Below are positions 57,796-64,000 of a stretch of DNA of 64,000 nt, piece by piece. The DNA is taken from the NCBI RefSeq assembly GCF_051811025.1, contig NZ_JBPWQE010000001.1, forward strand, positions 1,550,001-1,614,000, given 5' to 3'. Numbering within the stretch: position 1 is the stretch's first letter; the number at the start of each line of letters is the position of its first letter. Under the pieces are notes generated by a model. That model was not told the origin of the DNA. It saw nothing but the letters and a program-made list of their open reading frames with translations, and did not search any database. Position numbers and translations under genes: made by a program. This DNA comes from Tardiphaga sp051811025 (GTDB lineage Bacteria > Pseudomonadota > Alphaproteobacteria > Rhizobiales > Xanthobacteraceae).

Positions 57796-57823
57796 TTCAA
57801 AAGTCTTTCCTGCCCGTATGCGC

Positions 57824-58819
57824 TTAACCGAACCGCCGGCGTCGCCAGTCGATCAGTACCTGACTGACCTCGTCGGGCTTCTCCTGCTGGGTCCAGTGAC
57901 CGCTGTCCTTCACCAGATATTTCTCCAGGTCGGGAATGATGTTTTCCATGCCGTCGGCGGAGGAGGGCGGCAGCACCGCGTCGTTCTCCGCCATGATCAT
58001 CAGCGATGGCACGCGCACGGTGTGATCGAGCCCTTTGGCGCGCTCCCAGTTGGCGCTCATGTTGCGATACCAGTTGATGCCGCCGGTGAAGCCCGATTCC
58101 TTGAAGGCGTCGACGAAGATCTTCTTTTCCTCGTCGGAAAGAATCTTCTGGCGCGGGTCCTTCGCGGGATCGTAGCCGGCCACCATTTGCGGAAATGCCA
58201 GATTGGTTTTTGACGATGCACCGATTCCACCGACCGGCGCTTCGCCAACATTGGGTTGTTTGCGTGGCATCGGCTTGCGCATGAAGAAGTCGAACGCCTT
58301 GTCGACATTCTCGCCGAAGATCCGATCCGGCTCGCGCGCAGGATCCTGGAACTGGACGATATACATCGTCTCGCCGAAGCGCTTCCTGTAGATCTGCAAC
58401 GGATCGACCGGCGCGCGATCGGTGTGCGGCGTATTCACGCCGACCACGCCAGCGACGCGGTCGCGATGCCGCAGCGGCATCTGCCAGACGATGAACCCGC
58501 CCCAGTCATGGCCGACGAAGATCGCCTTATCGATCTTGAGATGATCGAGCAATGCAACGAGATCGCCGGTGAGATGCTCGATGCTGTAATCCTCGACGGC
58601 GTCGGGTCGCGACGTCGCGCCGTAGCCACGCTGGTCCGGCGCGATGACGCGAATGCCGGCGGCGGCCAGCGCCTTGATCTGATGCCGCCAGGAGAACGCC
58701 ATTTCAGGCCAGCCATGACACAGCACCACAGGCGGCGTGTCGCTCATGGGGCCGGCGTCGTAATATCCCATGCGAATGCCATTCAGCTTGGCGAACTGCA
58801 ACGGGGGCATTTCAATCAT
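57824..58819 (-). CDS. Epoxide hydrolase (alpha/beta hydrolase)
   Basis: A 331-residue enzyme. HGWP oxyanion motif at 35-38, nucleophile Asp105 in GHDWGG, and C-terminal His in 'DSGHWTQQEKP'. Asp as nucleophile points to an epoxide hydrolase (soluble EH type) rather than an esterase; a haloalkane dehalogenase is the alternative. The cap domain includes 'NMSANWERAKGLDHTVRVPS'. It is 28 nt upstream of the P450 start in the same operon, so it may act on epoxides made by the P450. Confidence 0.9.
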   Translation of the reverse strand: MIEMPPLQFAKLNGIRMGYYDAGPMSDTPPVVLCHGWPEMAFSWRHQIKALAAAGIRVIAPDQRGYGATSRPDAVEDYSIEHLTGDLVALLDHLKIDKAIFVGHDWGGFIVWQMPLRHRDRVAGVVGVNTPHTDRAPVDPLQIYRKRFGETMYIVQFQDPAREPDRIFGENVDKAFDFFMRKPMPRKQPNVGEAPVGGIGASSKTNLAFPQMVAGYDPAKDPRQKILSDEEKKIFVDAFKESGFTGGINWYRNMSANWERAKGLDHTVRVPSLMIMAENDAVLPPSSADGMENIIPDLEKYLVKDSGHWTQQEKPDEVSQVLIDWRRRRFG

Positions 58820-58831
58820 GATGGGTGGTCC

Positions 58832-60373
58832 CTAGCTTGCTGTCTTGAGAGCGTCGGGCGGCGCAAACGCCGCCTGCAGCAGCGCGAATTCGTCCGGCAG
58901 CATATCGGCGAGCACCTGCACATGGGGGATGATGTTGGCGCCGGCGATGAAGCCGAAGTCGAGCTGGTCGCGATAGCTCTGCACGGTGATGTTCAGTGCC
59001 AGCCCATGCGTGGCGATGGATACCGGGAAGATGTGCAGCAACTCGGCACCGGCCGCATAGAGCGTCTGCCGCGGGCCGGGTACGTTAGAGACGGTGATGT
59101 TGGCCGCTGGCGGCAGCACATCCGAGAGGTTGGTGCGGCTGTAGAGCAGCGCCAGGATCTGCACCATGATTGGTGCACCGAGCATCGACAAGTTCGACAC
59201 CTGTGGCATCAGCGCCCGCAGCGGATGCGACATTTCTTTGGACTTGGTCGACTGCGCGATGATGGCTTCCAGCCGCTCCTTGGGATCCTCGATATTGGTG
59301 GCGATCGAGCAAATCATGCCGAACACCTGATTGTTCGAATCCGTGTTGCCTTCCTCGCGCAGCGAGATCGGCACGGCCGCGGTCATCGCCTTGGCGGGCA
59401 GGGCGCCTTTTTCTTTCAGGTAGCGCCGGACGACGCCTGATGAGAGCGCCAGCACAACGTCATTGAGCTTGCCACCGGCCTGTTTGGCCACGGCCTTGGC
59501 AGCCGAGAGCGGTACTGAGACGCCGGCAAAACTGCGTTCAGACGAGATTGTCTTGTTGAGCAGCGTCGGCGGCGACAGCATGCTGTTGAGATTGTCGCGC
59601 GATTTCGGATCGGCGATCTTCGCCATCACGTCGGACGCGCTCTTCACCATGGTCGGGATCGAGCCGGCGAATTTCACCGCACTCTCGATCTGGAACATGG
59701 CGTTGTCGAACAGGATCGAGCCGATATCGCTCTTGCCCGAGCGCGGCAGCTCAATGCCCTTGGCGGTGCCCTCCAGCGGCTGGCGCCAGAGCTGCTGATA
59801 GGAGTCGATGAAGCTCGCTGCGATATCGCGCGGCTCCTGACGCTGCTTGGCGCGCACTTCCGGCTTCTCGATCTCGCGCGGGATCGGCGTCACGTCATAG
59901 ATCATGCTGGTGAGGGCCGCGCCGGCGCCGCCGTCGATGCAGGCATGGTGCATCTTCGAATACAGGCCGATCTCGTTGTCTTTCATGCCCTCGAAAACAT
60001 AGAACTCCCACAGCGGCCGGGCGCGGTTCAGCAGTTTCGCGTGCATCCAGCCGACGATGCGCTCCAGCGTGGCGCGGTCATGCGGGGCGGGCAGGCTGCC
60101 GCGAAAGATATGACGGTCGATATCGAACTGGTCGTCCTCGACCCAGGAGGGATGGTCGATATCCAGTGGGGCCTTTTCCAACCGGGCCTTGAGGATCGGC
60201 GCCACATGGAGGCGCGAGGCGATCATCGCCTTGAAGTCCTCGAAGAAGTCGCCCTTGTAGTCGTCGGGCAGGCGAAAGATCGCCATGCTGCCGACATGCA
60301 TCGGCATCTCCGGCGTTTCCAGATACAGAAACGACGCGTCCATTGAGGACAGCTTCCTGCTGGCTTCCGCCAT
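58832..60373 (-). CDS. Wax ester synthase/diacylglycerol acyltransferase (WS/DGAT)
   Basis: A 513-residue bifunctional acyltransferase. The catalytic HHxxxDG motif is at residues 142-148 (KMHHACIDGGAG). The N-terminus MAEASRKLSSMDASFLYLET and the C-terminal segment 'ANITVSNVPGPRQTLYAAGA' are family typical. It makes storage wax esters or triacylglycerol from acyl-CoA. First gene of the operon with the epoxide hydrolase 12 nt downstream, then the P450. Confidence 0.95.
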   Translation of the reverse strand: MAEASRKLSSMDASFLYLETPEMPMHVGSMAIFRLPDDYKGDFFEDFKAMIASRLHVAPILKARLEKAPLDIDHPSWVEDDQFDIDRHIFRGSLPAPHDRATLERIVGWMHAKLLNRARPLWEFYVFEGMKDNEIGLYSKMHHACIDGGAGAALTSMIYDVTPIPREIEKPEVRAKQRQEPRDIAASFIDSYQQLWRQPLEGTAKGIELPRSGKSDIGSILFDNAMFQIESAVKFAGSIPTMVKSASDVMAKIADPKSRDNLNSMLSPPTLLNKTISSERSFAGVSVPLSAAKAVAKQAGGKLNDVVLALSSGVVRRYLKEKGALPAKAMTAAVPISLREEGNTDSNNQVFGMICSIATNIEDPKERLEAIIAQSTKSKEMSHPLRALMPQVSNLSMLGAPIMVQILALLYSRTNLSDVLPPAANITVSNVPGPRQTLYAAGAELLHIFPVSIATHGLALNITVQSYRDQLDFGFIAGANIIPHVQVLADMLPDEFALLQAAFAPPDALKTAS

Positions 60374-60866
60374 GATACGTCCCTCCCTCGTATGGTCACC
60401 GACGCCTTTGCGGCGTTCTACCGATGAGTGTGCCTGCGCGCGGGGCGAATATGCAATGGCAAAGGCGAGGCCGGAGGCTGGTCAGGCCCACGACTTAAGG
60501 CTGGGGTCGCCGAGGCGTTGTGAGGTCGGTTTGCCGACTTAAAGGGCAGATGCCATTTGCCTTGCCCAGCTGGATATCCGTAGAATCTGCGGTTCGAAAT
60601 GCTAAATTATAAAGCTAAATCAACACGTCGGTTACTCTCCCGTTTCAGATCTCTGGCGGTAGCCCGTTAATGCATCAGGCGCCGCCTGATTACCGTGCAC
60701 ATCACGGGTTTGTGATGTTGCGATGCACCATCGATGTTGCAGTGCATTATTTACTATGTCATAGAAGTTGCACCCCGGGCCCACAACGGCGGGACGGGGA
60801 GAGCCGAGCCTGAGTGCAAGCATAAGCTTTGCAGAGAGGCGGCCCAACCCGAGGATGGAGACGAAC
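60374..60866. other. Gene-free region between WS/DGAT and phasin, with operator-like repeats
   Basis: 493 nt between divergent genes. It holds a near-perfect palindrome ATCAGGCG-C-CGCCTGAT (60674-60690), an 18-nt tandem direct repeat (60714-60750) and an AT-rich stretch at 60600-60630. No coding frame I would support. Confidence 0.6.
60714..60750. promoter_or_regulatory. Tandem GATGTTGC-RRTGCA repeats upstream of phasin
   Basis: GATGTTGCGATGCACCAT (60714-60731) and GATGTTGCAGTGCATTAT (60733-60750), a 19-nt period. Each copy has a TGC-N-GCA-like core (TGCAGTGCA). PHA regulators of the PhaR/AniA type bind TGC-rich repeats at phasin promoters, so this is a candidate PhaR operator. Confidence 0.5.
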
Positions 60867-61355
60867 ATGACGATCGAGACCGAAACCAATTCCGTGCTGA
60901 ACAACGTCAAGCAGGCTTTCGCGCCCGTCACCGAGGCGTTCACCAAGCTGCAGAACCTGGAAGTGCCCGAAGCCACCCGTGACTTCGTCAAGCGCGCTGC
61001 CGGCACTGCACAGGAAAAGGCCGCCGACTTCCAGGCCAATTCCGAGAAGGTGACCTCGGCCATCGAGACCGCCGTGTCGAATTCGGTGTCTGAAGCCACC
61101 AAGATCAGCCGCAACGTTCAGGACGCATTCTATGCGGACGTGCAGTCGTTCTTCGCCGGCATCGACAAGCTCGCTTCGGCCAAATCGCTGAGCGAAGCCT
61201 TCCAGGTGCAGACCGAACTCGTGCGCGCCCATGGCGAAGTGCTGAGCTCGCGCGCCAAGGCATCGACCGAATATCTCGGCAAGCTCGTGTCGGAAGGCGC
61301 CAAGACCGCGCAGGACAATTTCTCGAAGGCCACGTCCTTCGCGAAGACTGCCTGA
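60867..61355 (+). CDS. Phasin family protein
   Basis: A 162-residue amphipathic helical protein that coats polyhydroxyalkanoate granules. Family features are 'NNVKQAFAPVTEAFTKLQNL', the Ala/Gln/Glu-rich helices, and 'AKASTEYLGKLVSEGAKTAQ'. The ATG at 60867 has GGAG 7 nt upstream and is preferred over 60855. It ends before a strong terminator and is divergent from the WS/DGAT operon, putting two carbon-storage systems side by side. Confidence 0.9.
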   Translation: MTIETETNSVLNNVKQAFAPVTEAFTKLQNLEVPEATRDFVKRAAGTAQEKAADFQANSEKVTSAIETAVSNSVSEATKISRNVQDAFYADVQSFFAGIDKLASAKSLSEAFQVQTELVRAHGEVLSSRAKASTEYLGKLVSEGAKTAQDNFSKATSFAKTA

Positions 61356-61385
61356 TCACACGCGATCAAGCGACATGAATTCGAA

Positions 61386-61410
61386 AGGCCCGCGCAAGCG
61401 GGCCTTTTTT
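61386..61410 (+). terminator. Rho-independent terminator of the phasin gene
   Basis: AGGCCCGC, GCAA loop, GCGGGCCT, then TTTTT. It begins 30 nt after the stop codon. Confidence 0.92.
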
Positions 61411-61456
61411 GTCGTTATGGCAGAGCAGACCGTGCGTCCCGGTGTCGGAAGCATGC

Positions 61457-61882
61457 TCACTTGATCGTCACGGTAATCTTGTTCGAGACGATTGGCGGGT
61501 TGAAGGGATAATGAGCGCCGTCTCCCAGCACGAGCTGGAGCGTATGTTTGCCGGGGGGCAATTCGATGCGTGCTTCGGTCTGGCCGGCTCCGAAATGGAG
61601 ATGCGACTTGTCCTGCGGGATCGGCTCCTTGGGATCGAGCGGGTCATTCACATCGATCAGCAAATGATGATGGCCGCTGTTCTGGAAATTATCGCCTGCA
61701 TGAGTGACACCCATGTTGCGCAAACCGAAACGACACCAGAACCCGCCCTTGATCACCGCTTTGTCCTGTGGCCACACGAAATAGAGAACCGCATCTTTCG
61801 GTGCGGGCTTTCCTTGCGCATGAACCGCAAGTGGGGCCGCAGACAGCATGGCGGACAACACGACGAGCCCGGTGATCCTCAT
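61457..61882 (-). CDS. DUF4399 secreted protein
   Basis: A 141-residue exported protein with a signal peptide (GLVVLSAMLSAAPLAVHAQ). The DUF4399 pattern is clear: FWCRFGLRNMGVTHAGDNFQ, then GHHHLLIDVNDPLDPKEPIP and LPPGKHTLQLVLGDGAHYPF. The HHH run suggests metal binding. Start at 61882 with AGGA upstream. Downstream of the cyclase gene in the same direction. Confidence 0.85.
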   Translation of the reverse strand: MRITGLVVLSAMLSAAPLAVHAQGKPAPKDAVLYFVWPQDKAVIKGGFWCRFGLRNMGVTHAGDNFQNSGHHHLLIDVNDPLDPKEPIPQDKSHLHFGAGQTEARIELPPGKHTLQLVLGDGAHYPFNPPIVSNKITVTIK

Positions 61883-61908
61883 GACGCATCCTTTCGTTCG
61901 GGGCGGTC

Positions 61909-63435
61909 TCAGGACGAAATGGCAATCCGGAAGCCGTGGGTCGGATATCGCACATTGGTGTCGTAGCCATCGCGGCTTGCGGGGCGGACATAACGCGCAT
62001 CGTTTTTCCAGGAGCCGGATCGAATGACGTGCGAGACGCAGTCGTTCTCGACCCATGGCGCGCCATTCTGCGGGGCACCCTGATAGTTCTTGTGCCAGCA
62101 ATCCTCTGTCCATTGATTGACGCCGCCACCCATATCGTAGAGTCCGAACGGATTTGGCTTCAGGCTGCCAAGCTTGAGCGGCTGTTCGGCGGTGGCGTCC
62201 GTGCAGTTCTTGCAATTGGCCATGCCCGGCTGCAGCTGATCGCCCCACCAGTATTTCGTTTGCGTGCCGCCACGCGCGGCATACTCCCATTCAGCTTCGC
62301 TCGGGAGCCGGAAGGCTTTTTGCGTTTCCTTCGCAAGCCATGCGACAAACTGCTTGGCATCGGTCCAGCTCACGTCCGTGACCGGAATGTCGTCCCGCCC
62401 TGTCACCAGGAACGGGCATGCATTCGCGGCAGCACACGCGTTCCACTCCCGAACCGAGACCGGATACTTGCTGATAGCGAAGGGCTTGATCGTCACCTGG
62501 TGTACCGGCTTTTCCGATATGTCGTCATTGCTGCCCATCGTGAAGGTCCCGCCGGGGAGCGGGATCATGACGGGCTCTATGACCGGGTTTGCTGGTGCTG
62601 GTGGCGGGGGCGGGGCAGGCGTTACCGCCGGAGCAGGTTCAGGCCGGGCTTGCTTGGCGGCGGGCGCTGATCGGGTGCCTGCATTCCCCGTCTCTTGCGG
62701 AGGCGCTGCGGGAGCCGACGCCTGATTGCCGATTTCAGCGCGCGGGTAAGCCCTCATGTACCAGACGCCGGCGCCTGCGATAGCCAGCAAGATTGCGCAA
62801 AACGAAACGATCAGAACGTGTTCACGCCGCTTCCGTGCCTTGTTGAATGCCGCGGGATCAGGAAGCACCCGGTAAACTCTCACAGGATCGGTAATGTTCT
62901 TGATCTTGCGGTCTCCAAGCGACTCGTAGCCGCAGACGAGCTTGTGCTTGATCTGCTCGTAGATGCCGCCCGAGATGTACACTTGGCCGGGGTCGGCAAT
63001 CCCCTCGAGGCGCGCAGCGATATTGACGCCATCGCCGAAGACATCATCGGGCTCGATGATCACGTCTCCCAGATTGACGCCAATGCGATATTCGATCCAG
63101 GAACTCTTTGGCAGCGCTGCGTTGCGCCCGATCATGCTTTGCTGGATGACGATGCCACATCGAACGGCTTCAACCGGACTGTCGAATATCGCAATGAATC
63201 CATCGCCAGTCGTTTTGACGAGTTTGCCGTCATGCTCGGTAATGCTCGGCTCGATGAGGTCACGCTCGATGCGCCTGACGCGCGCATGCGTTTCTTCCTC
63301 GTCGAGTTCCATGAGGCGGCTATATCCGCAGATGTCCCCCACAACGATCGCCGCAAGGCGACGCGGGGATCCGGCGCGCGGGGCGGCGGGGTCCTTGCCC
63401 CTGCCTGAATTGATTTCACGAATCTCGCCGCGCAT
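61909..63435 (-). CDS. Class III adenylate/guanylate cyclase fused to an FGE-sulfatase domain
   Basis: A 508-residue fusion. Residues 25-190 are a class III cyclase domain with metal-binding Asp34 (VVGDICGYSRLM) and Asp78 (KTTGDGFIAIFDS) and the transition-state residues Asn138 and Arg142 (VNIAARLEG), so it looks active. A membrane helix is at about 206-226, then a Pro/Ala-rich linker. Residues ~290-508 form a formylglycine-generating-enzyme/sulfatase-modifying-factor domain (GGTFTMGSNDD; LPSEAEWEYAARGGTQTKYW; GFRIA near the end). The catalytic domain is cytoplasmic and the FGE-like domain should be periplasmic. Cyclase-FGE fusions are known in rhizobia but their role is unknown. Confidence 0.9.
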   Translation of the reverse strand: MRGEIREINSGRGKDPAAPRAGSPRRLAAIVVGDICGYSRLMELDEEETHARVRRIERDLIEPSITEHDGKLVKTTGDGFIAIFDSPVEAVRCGIVIQQSMIGRNAALPKSSWIEYRIGVNLGDVIIEPDDVFGDGVNIAARLEGIADPGQVYISGGIYEQIKHKLVCGYESLGDRKIKNITDPVRVYRVLPDPAAFNKARKRREHVLIVSFCAILLAIAGAGVWYMRAYPRAEIGNQASAPAAPPQETGNAGTRSAPAAKQARPEPAPAVTPAPPPPPAPANPVIEPVMIPLPGGTFTMGSNDDISEKPVHQVTIKPFAISKYPVSVREWNACAAANACPFLVTGRDDIPVTDVSWTDAKQFVAWLAKETQKAFRLPSEAEWEYAARGGTQTKYWWGDQLQPGMANCKNCTDATAEQPLKLGSLKPNPFGLYDMGGGVNQWTEDCWHKNYQGAPQNGAPWVENDCVSHVIRSGSWKNDARYVRPASRDGYDTNVRYPTHGFRIAISS

Positions 63436-63648
63436 GACCTAGCGCCTCTACAACTGACACACGAGGTTCATCAGCCGTTCGGCCGACCGTCAGGACGCTA
63501 CGCTCAACGTCTCCGTCAGACAATTAGCTGAAAACGCCAATCGTATGATCCAGGAGGAGCCGCGCGGTAGCGAGATGACGAAGTCCCTCGCCTTCGCTGT
63601 ATCGATATACCCGGCGCCGATCGAATATGGCGGCAGCTACACAGGTTC

Positions 63649-64000
63649 TCAGTTCACCTGCCGCTCTTTGCCGACCCAATAGGGATCGCGCAACTGTCGT
63701 CGCAGGATCTTGCCCGACGCATTCCGCGGCAGCGCTGCAATGAAGTCGATCGTCTTCGGCGCCTTGAAGCCCGCGATGCGCTCGCGCGTGAACTTCATCA
63801 GGTCGGTCGCGCTGAGCTCCTTGCCGGACTTCAGCACCACCACGGCCTTCACCGCTTCGCCCCATGTCTCGTCGGGAATACCGATGACGGCGACCTCCGC
63901 CACATCAGGGTGATCGCAGATCGCGCTTTCGACTTCGGCTGGATAGATGTTCTCGCCGCCGGAGATGATCATGTCCTTGATGCGGTCGTGGATGTAGAGG
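63649..64000 (-). CDS. AMP-binding acyl-CoA synthetase (C-terminus only, N-terminus outside window)
   Basis: 117 visible C-terminal residues of an AMP-dependent synthetase/ligase: DRIKDMIISGGENIYPAEVE (the A8/hinge motif), then the catalytic Lys in LPRNASGKILRRQLRD. It activates fatty or aromatic acids to CoA thioesters. The frame is open to the right edge of the window. About 210 nt separate it from the cyclase gene start, where I see no other gene. Confidence 0.9.
   Translation of the reverse strand, partial: LYIHDRIKDMIISGGENIYPAEVESAICDHPDVAEVAVIGIPDETWGEAVKAVVVLKSGKELSATDLMKFTRERIAGFKAPKTIDFIAALPRNASGKILRRQLRDPYWVGKERQVN

Noticed and set aside
1..64000. CRISPR arrays, rRNA or tRNA genes, known riboswitches
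   Set aside because: No regularly spaced repeat array, no tRNA T-loop/acceptor arrangement and no recognised riboswitch core found on either strand by eye.

Overview
The window is high-GC chromosomal DNA from an alphaproteobacterium of the Bradyrhizobium/Rhodopseudomonas/Afipia group (order Rhizobiales). The signs are a CtrA-type flagellar gene set with cckA directly after flhB, a GAAC-N7-GAAC LexA box in front of recA, several small protein families typical of rhizobia (DUF6894, DUF6489, DUF6468, DPWG-type secreted peptides), and a dispersed GGCCGGG palindrome. I see no tRNA, rRNA, CRISPR array, transposase or integrase.

1-17.6 kb: flagellum. Leftward flgF-flgG-flgA (flgA runs off the edge) face rightward fliL-fliM-DUF6468-motE and a 1226-residue AMIN-like/TPR protein. 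Leftward fliO-fliP face rightward flgB-flgC-fliE-fliQ-fliR-flhB-cckA. A TTAA-N7-TTAAC CtrA box lies in front of flgB, so the kinase at the top of the CtrA pathway sits beside its probable targets.

17.8-27 kb: mostly single housekeeping or envelope genes: a Tim44-like membrane protein, a secreted lectin-like protein, a GST, an ICMT-type methyltransferase, class I fumarase, DUF429, an SH3-domain secreted protein and an Ig-like repeat protein.

26.9-31 kb: a TetR regulator, a carotenoid-oxygenase family enzyme and two membrane protein genes (one YciB/IspZ-like). Five copies of an operator-like element (consensus ATCTTTACRNTGTNNARAT) lie here. Those before three leftward genes start exactly 20 nt upstream of the start codon, and at two promoters a pair of them flanks a TTGACG-N17-TAGNAR promoter. 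One unit is a decayed duplicate of the membrane gene pair. This is the best candidate for an undescribed system: a small autoregulated TetR regulon.

31-41.5 kb: single genes, including a bacterial SET-domain protein with a histone-H1-like tail, an XRE/MmyB regulator, an FrnE-like DsbA protein, a JmjC/cupin-like oxygenase next to a FemAB/CelD-like GNAT, a secreted metacaspase between two paralogous DPWG peptides, PilZ, HdeA-like, DUF6894 and a 4HBT thioesterase.

41.5-44.6 kb: a region of very short, mostly membrane, genes with near-identical terminators fused to their stop codons and two families of short intergenic repeats. It includes at least one clear 29-residue gene.

44.6-53 kb: recA, then a leftward dipeptide-type ABC transporter operon divergent from a D-amino-acid dehydrogenase-like oxidoreductase. 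53-61.4 kb: a lipid-oriented block: a self-sufficient CYP102-like P450-reductase fusion, an epoxide hydrolase, a wax ester synthase/DGAT, an alpha/beta hydrolase, and a phasin with tandem operator-like repeats upstream. 61.4-64 kb: a DUF4399 protein, a class III cyclase fused to an FGE-sulfatase domain, and the C-terminus of an acyl-CoA synthetase running off the edge.
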